Part shown: positions 43,940 to 52,097 of the stretch, in pieces | Layout: every line of letters starts with the position of its first letter | Numbering within the stretch: the first letter of the stretch is position 1 | From: Azospirillum melinis | Lineage (GTDB): Bacteria > Pseudomonadota > Alphaproteobacteria > Azospirillales > Azospirillaceae | NCBI RefSeq assembly: GCF_013340935.1 | Contig: NZ_WHOS01000039.1 | Coordinates: 1-64,000, forward strand | Direction of reading: 5' to 3' | DNA: 64,000 bases | Position numbers and translations under genes: made by a program | Notes under the pieces: model-generated | Databases searched by the model: none | What the model saw: the letters and a program-made list of their open reading frames with translations, nothing else | What the model was told of the DNA's origin: nothing

Positions 43940-43944
43940 CGAAA

Positions 43945-43970
43945 TGCGCGAACGGCCGGGCGTTCGCGCA
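43945..43970. terminator. Inverted repeat after the MCP gene
   Basis: TGCGCGAACG pairs perfectly with CGTTCGCGCA around a 6-base GC-rich loop, five bases past the stop codon. It lacks a T run, so termination strength is uncertain. Confidence 0.5.
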
Positions 43971-43981
43971 ACATCCCGAAA

Positions 43982-43995
43982 ATTCCTATAGGAAT
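43982..43995. promoter_or_regulatory. 14-base perfect palindrome upstream of the second MCP gene
   Basis: ATTCCTATAGGAAT reads the same on both strands. It lies in the short AT-rich intergenic region about 75 bases before the start codon at 44070, next to a TATAAA-like segment (43999-44006), where an operator would be expected. The binding protein is unknown. Confidence 0.45.
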
Positions 43996-44069
43996 CAGCA
44001 TATAAAATTGCCTATCCTGCACGGATGATGCGTCAATCCCATTTCGCGCACCAATGAAGGGTTGTGCAG

Positions 44070-45746
44070 ATGTCCGTCCTGACCCTGTCCCGGAAAATGT
44101 CCCTGCTGCCTTTGTCCTTCGCTCTGGCCTTGCTGGTCGTGGGGAGCGTCGCGGTCTCGGCGCTCTCCTCCGTCGATGGTGCAAACCGTCAGGTTCTGAT
44201 CACGGGGGAAGCCCTGTCGAATCATCAGGCGGGCGACATGATGCACGACGCCCTGCGTGCCGACGTGCTTGCCGCTCTTCTGACCGGCCCGGACGGAGCG
44301 GAAGCGGAGCGGGACGAGGTCCGAAAGGATCTCAAGGAACATGCCGACACGTTTCGCGAGGCGTTGAACGCCAACCGGCACCTCGTCCTGAGTCCCGCAA
44401 TCGTCAGGGGGCTGGATGAACTGCTGCCCGAGATGGAGGAATACATCCGGGCGGCGGAGGGGCTGATCGAGGTGGCCCTGCGCGACAGGGCAAAGGCGAA
44501 GGACGGACTTGCCGGCTTTCTGGAGCGTTTCCATAGGCTGGAGGAGCGCAACGAAGCCCTGTCCACCCTGATCCGGGCGGAAAACCAGGCGAGCGACGGC
44601 AATTCGGCCACCATCACGACCTACGCCTATGTGCTGATCGGCGTGGTGACCGCACTGGCCATCGGCGGATCGGCCCTGATGGCGCTGGTGATCGGCCGCT
44701 CGATCATCCGGCCGCTCGACCGCGCCGCGGACGGAATCGCCGAGATCGGGCGCGGACGACGCAATATTGCATTGAAGTATCCGGTGGATGATGCCATCGG
44801 CCGGGTGACCGCGGCCGTTATGCTGATGCAGAGCCAGGCGAGCGATCTCGACCGCCGCCGGGCCGAGGAGGAGACGCGGCGGGACGAGGAGCAGCGCAAA
44901 CTTGCCGCCCTGAACGACGCCACGGAACGCTTCACCCATCAGACCGAGATCATCCTGAGCGGGCTGGGCACCACCAGCGAACAGCTTCAATCCACCGCCG
45001 GCACGATGTCCGAGGACGCAGGCCGGGCGGCGGACGAGGTCGGTCATGTGCGCGGACATGCGGACACCGCGAGCCGCATCGTGGGCGACGCCGCCGCCGG
45101 CGCCGATGGGTTGGGAGCCCTCATCGACGAGGTGGGCCGCCACAGCGGGAAGGCCGCGCGGATGACCGCCGACGCCGTCCAGCGGACCGACGAAGCCGCG
45201 AGCCGCATCCGCGAACTGGCCGAGGCGTCGCGACGCATCGGGGAGGTTGTCGGCCTGATCAATTCGATTGCCAGCCAGACCAACCTGCTGGCGCTGAACG
45301 CCACCATCGAGGCGGCGCGTGCCGGAGAGGCCGGCAAGGGCTTCGCCGTGGTCGCCAGCGAGGTCAAGAGCCTGGCGGGCCAGACCGCGCGTGCTACCGA
45401 TGACATCCAAAGCCAGATCGCCGGCATCCAGACCATCGTGGACGAAGCGGTCCATGCCATGGATGGGGTTTCCCGGACGGTGGATGCGGCCCGGGACAGC
45501 GGGGCGGCCATCGCGGATGCGGTGTCGCGGCAATCGGACGCGGCGGAGGGGATCCTGCGGGCGATGAAGGACGGGTCAGGCGCGGTGACGGCGATGTCCG
45601 GCATGCTGGGCGGCGTCCACGACGTCATTGTGCGGACCGACCGCACCGCCGGCGAACTGGCCGGGGCCGCGGCCAAGCTGCGCCGGGAGATGCAGCAGCT
45701 GCGGGCGGATGTCGACAGCTACACCCGCACCGTGCGGACAGCCTGA
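44070..45746 (+). CDS. Methyl-accepting chemotaxis protein
   Basis: Predicted 558 aa. Membrane helix (about 12-33), helical periplasmic sensor (about 34-185), second membrane helix (about 188-210), HAMP (about 210-265), charged coiled coil (RRRAEEETRRDEEQRK), signalling hairpin NLLALNATIEAARAGEAGKG near 405, and a C-terminal coiled coil. The ATG at 44070 is nine bases after GAAGG; a GTG two codons earlier is too close. Compared with the preceding receptor the sensor region is unrelated, while the signalling tip is identical, so this is a separate receptor and not a recent duplicate. Confidence 0.93.
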   Translation: MSVLTLSRKMSLLPLSFALALLVVGSVAVSALSSVDGANRQVLITGEALSNHQAGDMMHDALRADVLAALLTGPDGAEAERDEVRKDLKEHADTFREALNANRHLVLSPAIVRGLDELLPEMEEYIRAAEGLIEVALRDRAKAKDGLAGFLERFHRLEERNEALSTLIRAENQASDGNSATITTYAYVLIGVVTALAIGGSALMALVIGRSIIRPLDRAADGIAEIGRGRRNIALKYPVDDAIGRVTAAVMLMQSQASDLDRRRAEEETRRDEEQRKLAALNDATERFTHQTEIILSGLGTTSEQLQSTAGTMSEDAGRAADEVGHVRGHADTASRIVGDAAAGADGLGALIDEVGRHSGKAARMTADAVQRTDEAASRIRELAEASRRIGEVVGLINSIASQTNLLALNATIEAARAGEAGKGFAVVASEVKSLAGQTARATDDIQSQIAGIQTIVDEAVHAMDGVSRTVDAARDSGAAIADAVSRQSDAAEGILRAMKDGSGAVTAMSGMLGGVHDVIVRTDRTAGELAGAAAKLRREMQQLRADVDSYTRTVRTA

Positions 45747-45871
45747 CGGCGGACGCCCGCCTGCTACCGGAATGAGCGAGGATGGGTGGTCGGGAATTGC
45801 GAATCGCGCCCTCCCCCGCTACACAATGGGCATCCGCGCGATGCCATCCCGTTTTCCGGAGCCCTTCTTCC

Positions 45872-46555
45872 ATGTCGACCCTGCCCGATCAGGCCACCAT
45901 CGCCGCCACCGCGGCCAAGATCCTGCTGGAGATCAAGGCGCTGCACTTCAACGCCGAGACGCCCTTCATCTTCACCTCGGGTTGGGCCAGCCCGGTCTAC
46001 ACCGACTGCCGCCGCATCGTCTCCTTCCCGCGCGCCCGCAAGGCGCTGATGGATTTCGCCGTCGCCACCATCGAGCGCGAGATCGGCTATGAGGCCATCG
46101 ACGCGGTGGCGGGCGGCGAGACCGCCGGCATCCCCTTCGCCGCCTGGATCGCCGACCGGCTGGAACTGCCGATGCAGTATGTGCGCAAGAAGCCGAAGGG
46201 CTTCGGCCGCAACGCCCAGATCGAGGGTCTGCTGACCGAGGGCCAGCGCGTCCTGCTAGTCGAGGATCTGGCGACCGACGGCAAGAGCAAGGAGAACTTC
46301 GTCACCGCGCTGCGCAACGGCGGCGCCCAGGTGACCGACACCTTCGTGATCTTCCACTACGGCATCTTCCCGCAGTCGAAGGTCAATATGGACGCCATCG
46401 GTGTGCGCCTGCACGCGCTGTGCACCTGGTGGGACGTGCTGAAGGTCGCCCGCGACAACCGCTATTTCGACGAGAACACCCTGTCGGAAGTCGAGAAGTT
46501 CCTGAACGACCCGGTCGGCTGGTCGTCGGCCCACGGCGGCAAGTCGAGCATGTGA
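45872..46555 (+). CDS. pyrE: Orotate phosphoribosyltransferase
   Basis: Predicted 227 aa. PyrE joins orotate to PRPP to give orotidine 5'-phosphate in pyrimidine synthesis. The PRPP loop is VLLVEDLATDGKSK and the catalytic loop region is YVRKKPKGFGRNAQ; the N-terminal TSGWASPVYTDCRRI binds orotate. ATG at 45872 fits the family start; the frame is open to 45782 without support. No other pyrimidine gene is adjacent. Confidence 0.96.
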   Translation: MSTLPDQATIAATAAKILLEIKALHFNAETPFIFTSGWASPVYTDCRRIVSFPRARKALMDFAVATIEREIGYEAIDAVAGGETAGIPFAAWIADRLELPMQYVRKKPKGFGRNAQIEGLLTEGQRVLLVEDLATDGKSKENFVTALRNGGAQVTDTFVIFHYGIFPQSKVNMDAIGVRLHALCTWWDVLKVARDNRYFDENTLSEVEKFLNDPVGWSSAHGGKSSM

Positions 46556-46562
46556 CGATATC

Positions 46563-46594
46563 GGGGGGGGGGCGGTGGAGCCGCCGCCCCCCCC
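46563..46594. terminator. GC homopolymer hairpin between convergent genes
   Basis: A run of ten G, then GGCGG-loop-CCGCC pairing, then eight C form a hairpin between the convergent pyrE and galactosyltransferase genes. The homopolymers make exact lengths uncertain. Confidence 0.5.
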
Positions 46595-46612
46595 GCGGAT
46601 GTCAGGCGGATG

Positions 46613-47410
46613 TCAGGCGTGGGTGCCGTCCGCCGCCGCCTGTTCCGGCGTTGGGACATGGGCGAAGCGGACCCGGACGACCTCCCAACGGTCCTGCGCA
46701 CCCTCGACGCACCCATCGCACGGCCTGCGGTCCAGCACCTCGAAGGACAGCGAGGACAAGCCGTCGCCGGCCGGGATCTTGCCGGAAGACCAAAGCCCCT
46801 GAAGCACGCGGCGGTTCACCAGGGAAATGGGGGATGGCGCCGCGTCCGGCGTGAAGCCGTCGTTGACATGGTCGAGCGGCTGGAAACGCCCCTTGCGCCG
46901 GCCGGTGGGGATGCGGCGCGCCCGAATGCGCAGTGAAAAGTCGAAATCCTCGTATCCCCAGCCCCAAAAGAGGTTGGAATAGCCGTCGATCTGCCGCATC
47001 GCCGCGTTCGGCATCAACAACGCGCCGCCCATCGTGCTTTCGAGGTTGGTCGTCACCGTGCGGTCCGAGCGTCCCGGCGCCACCGGGCGCTGCTCCGCCC
47101 CGTACCATAGGATCGGGGTGGGACAGTCGGCCCAGGAGTAATCGGCATCGACCGGCAGATAATCGATGTCGTGCAGGCAGACATAGTCGCTCCGCCCTTC
47201 GCCCAGCAGGAAGCCGGCATTCTTCAGCGCCCCACGGTTGAAGGGAAGCCCGGCCTCCTGTTCCAGGAAGGTGACGCGATAATCGATCGGCTGCGCCAGA
47301 CGGTCGAAATACGCGCTCACCCAGGGAACGAACTGCCGGAGATGGTCTTCGCGATCCCGGTAGGGGACGACGATGTGCAGCCGCGCTGCTGTGCTCTCGC
47401 CGGTGGTCAT
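46613..47410 (-). CDS. Beta-1,4-galactosyltransferase-like glycosyltransferase (GT7 type)
   Basis: Predicted 265 aa, without signal or membrane anchor. It resembles the catalytic domain of animal beta-1,4-galactosyltransferases: opening IVVPYRDREDHL, FNRGALKNAGF, the donor/metal motif HDIDYLPVDADY, and the acceptor-loop motif FWGWGYEDFDFSLRIR (compare GWGxEDDD). The family normally transfers galactose (or GalNAc) from UDP to N-acetylglucosamine; the bacterial donor is unproved. Its ATG overlaps the stop of the OGT-like gene by four bases, so the two enzymes are made together. Last gene of the glycosyltransferase operon. Confidence 0.82.
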   Translation of the reverse strand: MTTGESTAARLHIVVPYRDREDHLRQFVPWVSAYFDRLAQPIDYRVTFLEQEAGLPFNRGALKNAGFLLGEGRSDYVCLHDIDYLPVDADYSWADCPTPILWYGAEQRPVAPGRSDRTVTTNLESTMGGALLMPNAAMRQIDGYSNLFWGWGYEDFDFSLRIRARRIPTGRRKGRFQPLDHVNDGFTPDAAPSPISLVNRRVLQGLWSSGKIPAGDGLSSLSFEVLDRRPCDGCVEGAQDRWEVVRVRFAHVPTPEQAAADGTHA

Positions 47411-50037
47411 GCGTTCTCCCCTCTTCCCTCCATGGCGGATGCCGGACCGCCGGCGTCCTCGGCCGTGACGGCGATCGGGCGCGGCGCCCCGCCGGCCCGG
47501 TGAATGTCCCACATCGCCCGGTAGGCCGCCTCCAGATGCCGGGTGAAGCGCGGCGTGTCGAACAGCGGGCAGACCGGCCGGTTGAGTGCCAGCCGCTGCC
47601 GCAGGTCGCGGAGCCGTCCGGGCGACCGGGCGAGCGCCACCGCCTTCGCCTCGTAGGCCTCCTGCCCGTCGACGATCAGTTCGGGCAATCCGCCCGCCCG
47701 CAGCAGGCTGGCCGCCACGCGCCCGGCGAAGGTCGTCCCGCGCCGGGTCAGCACCGGCAGGCCCGCCCACAGCGCGTCGCTGGCCGTCGTGTGGGCGTTG
47801 TAGGGAAGCGTGTCGAGGAACAAGTCGGCCAGCCGGTGCCGCGCCAGATGCTCCGCGTGCGGCAGGGGTTGGGCGAAGACGAGCCGGCGGGGATCGAGAC
47901 CGCGGGCCTCGCCCTCGCGGCGCAGGTTGACCGCCACCTGGGGATCGCCAGCATAGAGCCACAGCACGCTGCCCGGCACCGCCGCCAGGATGCGCGCCCA
48001 GCCGTCGAACAAGGCGGGCGTCAGCTTGTAGGCGCTGTTGAAGCAACAGAAGACGAAACCGTCCTCGGGCAACCTGCAGTCCCTGCGTGTCGGCGTGGCC
48101 TCGGCGATGGCGCGCCGGCGGTCGTTGGGCTGATAGCAATCCGGCAGCCGCACCACCCGCTCGCTGAAGAATCCGTCCTCGCCCGGCGCGATCACCGTGG
48201 GATCGGCGACGATGTAGTCGACATAGCCCGCCCCCAGCGTTCCGGGATAGCCCAGCCAATTGACCTGCACCGGGGCGGGACGGGCCGCCAGGATCGAGGT
48301 GCGCGAGAAGGAGGTGAAGCCGGTCAGATCGACCAGGATGTCGATGCCGTCCGCCGCGATTGTCCGCGCCGCATCGGCGTCGGTGTGGCGGCGCAGGTCG
48401 ACGAAGCGCTCGATCCCGCGTTGGAACCGCTGGCGCAGCGCGCTGCCGTCGTCGAAGCCGGTCGAATAGGCGGTAACGGCGAAGCGGGACCGATCATGGG
48501 TTTCCAGCGCATCGACCATCAGGTGGCCCATGGCATGCTCACGGAAATCCGACGACAGATAGCCGACCCGCAACCGCCCATCGTCTGCGGCCGCCACCGG
48601 CCGGGTGACGGTCCCGGCGCCGCGGGCCTTCGCCGCTGCCCAGCGGGCTGCGGCGAATTGCTGGTCGGCGAGGGTCGAGGCGCAGGACAGGACATCGAAG
48701 GGCGACACCCCCTCCGCCCCGGCGCGCACCTGCCGGAGAAGCTCCGCCTCCAGCCCGTCCAGATCGCGCCAGTCGCACAGAAGCCTCTGCTGATGCACGA
48801 GTTGGCCGAGGGCTGCGGCATGGCCGGGAACCAGCCGGAGGACCCGCCGGCAGGCGTCCACCGACTGCGTGCTCCAGCCGGCCATCGCGGCGGCCATCGC
48901 CAGATCGGCCTGGGCACCCGGCTCGCCGGGGGCCAGCGCCACCGCCTTGCGCAGAACGGCCACCGCGGCATCGGGGCGGACGCCCTCGGCCAGCACACTG
49001 CCCAGCCGCCGCCAGGCCTCGCCGTTCGCCGGGTGCCTGGCAAGCAGGGCCCGCAGGACCGCCAGCGCCCCGTCCGCTTCGCGCAGCCCCGACAGAGCCT
49101 GGGCCAGATTGATCTCGGCCACCGGAAAGTCCGGTTGCAGTTCCAGCGCCGCACGGTATTCGGCCACCGCTTCGCGCCAGCGTCCGAGTTCCTGCAAGGC
49201 GCTGGCGAGATTGTTGCGCGCCGCCGGGTTCAAAGGCTCCAGCCGAGCCGCGGCCGACGTGGCGCGCCATGCCTCCTCCAGGCGCCGCGCAGCACCGGCG
49301 GCATTGCCCAGGGCCAGCCAGTTGCGGGCACTCCCCGGATCGAGCGCGACCGCAAGACGGCCGGCGGCGAGCGCCTCCGCCGGGCGACCGCCGGCATCGA
49401 ACAGACCGCTCAGATTGTGCCAGCAGTCGGCATCCTGCGGCGCAAGGCCGAGCGCCTTGCGGAAGGCGGCTTCCGCCTCGGCCCCCTGTCCGATGGCATG
49501 GAGGGCCACGCCCAGCTTGGACCAGGACGGCGCGTCGGCGGGATCGATCCGCGCCGCCTCGCGATGAGCGGCGGCGGCCTCCGCGAACCGGCCGAGGTCC
49601 TGAAGGGCGACGCCGAGGTTGTTGTGGACCTCTCCCAGATGGGAAAAGGTCGCCAGCACCTTGCGGTAATGGGGCTCGGCATCCTGCGGGCGCCCCTGCC
49701 GGTGCAGGGCCATCGCCAGACCGTAATGGGCGTCGGCCGATGCGGGGGCAACCCGCAGAGCGGCGCCATAGACCGTCGCCGCCGCATCCCAGCGGGCCAT
49801 GCCGGCCATCGCCGCTCCGAAATCGAGATAGACCTCCAGGTCCTTGGCGATGGCCAGCGACTTCTGGAACAGGACCACCGCGTCGCCCGGGTTGCCCAGC
49901 CGCAACTCCACCACCCCCAGCCGGTGCAGGGCCGCCGGATTCTGCGGCTCGGCCCGCAGGGCGTCGAGGTAGCGGGCCCTGGCCTCCTCCAGCCTGCCGG
50001 CGTTTTCCGCCGCCACGGCACGGGCAAAACTGGTCAT
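47407..50037 (-). CDS. TPR-containing O-linked N-acetylglucosamine transferase-like protein (GT41)
   Basis: Predicted 876 aa. Residues about 1-430 are tetratricopeptide repeats (roughly ten, such as AALHRLGVVELRLGNPGDAV and VHNNLGVALQDLGRFAEAA). Residues about 490-840 are the GT41 catalytic region of OGT/SPINDLY proteins: LRVGYLSSDFREHAMGH, the QVNWLGYPGTLGAGYVDYI segment, FNSAYKLTP, and LPYNAHTTASDALWAGLPV followed by FAGRVAASLL, which binds the UDP- or GDP-sugar. The family modifies Ser/Thr of proteins in the cytoplasm; donor may be UDP-GlcNAc (OGT) or GDP-fucose (SPINDLY). Flagellin 7 kb away is one possible target. A 67-bp gap separates it from the upstream gene. Confidence 0.92.
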   Translation of the reverse strand: MTSFARAVAAENAGRLEEARARYLDALRAEPQNPAALHRLGVVELRLGNPGDAVVLFQKSLAIAKDLEVYLDFGAAMAGMARWDAAATVYGAALRVAPASADAHYGLAMALHRQGRPQDAEPHYRKVLATFSHLGEVHNNLGVALQDLGRFAEAAAAHREAARIDPADAPSWSKLGVALHAIGQGAEAEAAFRKALGLAPQDADCWHNLSGLFDAGGRPAEALAAGRLAVALDPGSARNWLALGNAAGAARRLEEAWRATSAAARLEPLNPAARNNLASALQELGRWREAVAEYRAALELQPDFPVAEINLAQALSGLREADGALAVLRALLARHPANGEAWRRLGSVLAEGVRPDAAVAVLRKAVALAPGEPGAQADLAMAAAMAGWSTQSVDACRRVLRLVPGHAAALGQLVHQQRLLCDWRDLDGLEAELLRQVRAGAEGVSPFDVLSCASTLADQQFAAARWAAAKARGAGTVTRPVAAADDGRLRVGYLSSDFREHAMGHLMVDALETHDRSRFAVTAYSTGFDDGSALRQRFQRGIERFVDLRRHTDADAARTIAADGIDILVDLTGFTSFSRTSILAARPAPVQVNWLGYPGTLGAGYVDYIVADPTVIAPGEDGFFSERVVRLPDCYQPNDRRRAIAEATPTRRDCRLPEDGFVFCCFNSAYKLTPALFDGWARILAAVPGSVLWLYAGDPQVAVNLRREGEARGLDPRRLVFAQPLPHAEHLARHRLADLFLDTLPYNAHTTASDALWAGLPVLTRRGTTFAGRVAASLLRAGGLPELIVDGQEAYEAKAVALARSPGRLRDLRQRLALNRPVCPLFDTPRFTRHLEAAYRAMWDIHRAGGAPRPIAVTAEDAGGPASAMEGRGENA

Positions 50038-50104
50038 GCGCTGCTGCCGATCGCCGCTGGCGGTTGAAGGGAATGTACCGGGCTTCTCTCTGCCACAACC
50101 GGCC

Positions 50105-50827
50105 CTAGTCGCGCCAGCGCGTGTGTTCCATGATGCGGGGAATCCCGGCCGGACGGCTCCCGTCCCCCCATTGCGAGATGTCGGGAATGGTTGTCACGCG
50201 ATGGCGGCGGCCGAGCAGGCTGAGGATGCTCTGGTCGTGGCGATGGTCGCGGAACTCCGGATAGTTCGGCAGGCCGCATTCGTTGGGCGCGTCGGTGATC
50301 AGCCGGGCATCCTGGGAAAGCCGCAGCCATTGCGCGACGAAGTCCATGGTTTCAGGCCCGCGTTCGCACAGGATGAAGCTGCCCATGATCTGCGGCGCCT
50401 CGACGACATCGGGCCGGTCCAGCCCCATGTAATGGAAACAGTCGCGCTTGGTCCAGACGCCGTTGCGGTGAGACTCTTCCAGCGTGAACAGCAGGATCGG
50501 CAGATCGCGCCGCTGCCGGCAAATCTCGATCAGCGGATCGACGCTGTGGACGAAATGGGCGCCGCTGTCGCTGTAGAACAGGATGTCGCCGTCCTTCAGA
50601 GTCTCGCGCAGCAGCCGGTCGATGAAGTAAGGCTTCCACAGCCAATAGCCGGCCCCGCGCGGCTGGTCCAGCACATGCCGGTTCCGCGATGCGAAAGCGG
50701 CATCGATGCGCTGGCGCCCCATCATTGCGACACCGTCGAAGCCGCCGGTCTCCATGCCGGTCTTGCCATTGTATTTCTGCGCCGTCGTGAAGGCACCGTC
50801 GGCATAATTCAACAACACCCGCCTCAT
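50105..50827 (-). CDS. Putative glycosyltransferase of unrecognised family
   Basis: Predicted 240 aa. I do not recognise a named family. The pattern GAGYWLWKPYFIDRLLRETL followed by DILFYSDSGAHFV looks like a nucleotide-sugar transferase with an acidic Asp-x-Gly-type motif in place of a DxD, and the C-terminal HDQSILSLLGRRH is of the kind seen in small GT-A enzymes. No signal or membrane segment. The ATG at 50827 has GGGAGGTGGAG immediately upstream. It lies 31 bases after the fucosyltransferase gene and 67 before the OGT-like gene, so it belongs to the same operon. Confidence 0.7.
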   Translation of the reverse strand: MRRVLLNYADGAFTTAQKYNGKTGMETGGFDGVAMMGRQRIDAAFASRNRHVLDQPRGAGYWLWKPYFIDRLLRETLKDGDILFYSDSGAHFVHSVDPLIEICRQRRDLPILLFTLEESHRNGVWTKRDCFHYMGLDRPDVVEAPQIMGSFILCERGPETMDFVAQWLRLSQDARLITDAPNECGLPNYPEFRDHRHDQSILSLLGRRHRVTTIPDISQWGDGSRPAGIPRIMEHTRWRD

Positions 50828-50858
50828 CGCTCCACCTCCCCCACAGTCAAAGCCACAG

Positions 50859-51836
50859 TCAAAGACGGCTTTCGATCCATTCCGCCAGACGGTAGGCATC
50901 GAAGTGGAAATCCTCCGTGCCGAGGAAGGGCGGCGTGCTGCGATAGCGGCGGTAGGCGCCGTAATCGTCGTCGACGGCCAGGATGGCGTCGATGGCCTCC
51001 TCGTCGGAGGAGTATCGCGACACGTCGATGAAGCTGCCGGCCGCGACATCGCGCAGGACGCCGGGATCGCCCCAATAGAGCGGCACCGCACCGGCCTGGA
51101 AAACGTCCAGGATCTTCTCAGTCAGATAGCCGGGATGGCTTGCGTTTTCGAAGGCGAAGGCAAAGCGGTAGCGGGAGAACACCCGGATTTTCGGCAGCCA
51201 GCCCATCTTCACCACGCTGCCGGTGTTGTTCAGCAGCCAGCCCACCGACTCAACATGGCGCCGGGCGCTGAGCATGTGGAAGAAGTCGTTGCGGCGGGCG
51301 CAGTTGGGGTTCTTGTAGAGGAAGGCGCAGAATTTCCGCTCTGCGGCCTCCTCCCGCGACGGCGGCACGGGCGGCAGGACGGAATGGCAGAAATACGGCG
51401 CCGCCCCTTCGCGCAGATGGTCGTAGGCATGCATGACGTAGAGCGGAAGGCGGAAATGCCGGGGGTCGTCGATGCGGTCGAAAGACACCGACATATCGAC
51501 ACTGTCGAGCGGCGGCCGCACATTCTCACCGGTGAAGAACATGGACCGGGCCGTCCGCGCTTCCCGGTGACGGGTGCCGAACACGGAGATGATGGCAAGG
51601 TCGCTGTCGTTCTCGACCACCGACACCTCGAAGCGGGCGGACAGGATGTCCACGAAGAGGTTCGCGGACGGATCGAACTCCGGCCAGAAATCGAAGAAGG
51701 CAACCTTCAGGTGCGGCTTCGCCCCGCGCCGGCCACCGTCCGGTCCCTGCAGAAGGAAGCGGTCCAGAACCGCTGGATCCCTGTTGGGGGTGTCGAGGAA
51801 CTCCGACAGGAAGACGCTGGTCCGCTGGTCGATCAT
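50859..51836 (-). CDS. Alpha-1,3-fucosyltransferase-like protein (GT10)
   Basis: Predicted 325 aa. The GT10 signature is unmistakable: FAFAFENASHPGYLTEKILD followed by VFQAGAVPLYWGDP, which binds GDP-fucose. The N-terminal half carries the acceptor domain with FFTGENVRPPLDSVDMSVSFDR, another GT10 landmark. Animal and Helicobacter enzymes of this family add fucose to N-acetylglucosamine in Gal-GlcNAc units to form Lewis antigens. No heptad-repeat tail of the Helicobacter type is present. It is the first gene of a four-gene operon; the ATG at 51836 has no strong ribosome binding site that I can see. Confidence 0.9.
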   Translation of the reverse strand: MIDQRTSVFLSEFLDTPNRDPAVLDRFLLQGPDGGRRGAKPHLKVAFFDFWPEFDPSANLFVDILSARFEVSVVENDSDLAIISVFGTRHREARTARSMFFTGENVRPPLDSVDMSVSFDRIDDPRHFRLPLYVMHAYDHLREGAAPYFCHSVLPPVPPSREEAAERKFCAFLYKNPNCARRNDFFHMLSARRHVESVGWLLNNTGSVVKMGWLPKIRVFSRYRFAFAFENASHPGYLTEKILDVFQAGAVPLYWGDPGVLRDVAAGSFIDVSRYSSDEEAIDAILAVDDDYGAYRRYRSTPPFLGTEDFHFDAYRLAEWIESRL

Positions 51837-52005
51837 GCCCGCCGATGCCCTTGCGCGTGCCGCATGCCCGGAACCGCCGTTCAGGTACTTCCCTGCCCCT
51901 TCGTCCGCGGCGCGAACACCCTAAGATTTACCACCACCCCGTGACCAGCGGTATTTTCGGACCCTGCCGTGCACCGGCGGGACATGGGCCGTCCTAATGG
52001 GCCGT

Positions 52006-52035
52006 CCTGGACCGCACCGCACACGCCGCCAATAT
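52006..52035 (+). repeat. Diverged copy of the ileS promoter segment (left copy)
   Basis: This 30-base segment matches 54019-54048 at 27 positions. In this copy both promoter boxes have changed (TGGACC, 16 bases, CAATAT) and the segment points into the 3' end of a minus-strand gene, so it looks like a remnant without function. Similarity may continue weakly for another 20 bases to the right. Confidence 0.7.
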
Positions 52036-52068
52036 TCCGCACCTCGCTTGTGGATATGGTCAGGCATT

Positions 52069-52097
52069 GCCTGGCTGACTGCCGCCGTCAGCCAGGC
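52069..52097. terminator. Inverted repeat at the end of the unknown gene
   Basis: GCCTGGCTGAC (52069-52079) pairs perfectly with GTCAGCCAGGC (52087-52097) around a 7-base loop. The stop codon of the 52088-52960 gene lies inside the stem. No T run is evident. Confidence 0.5.
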
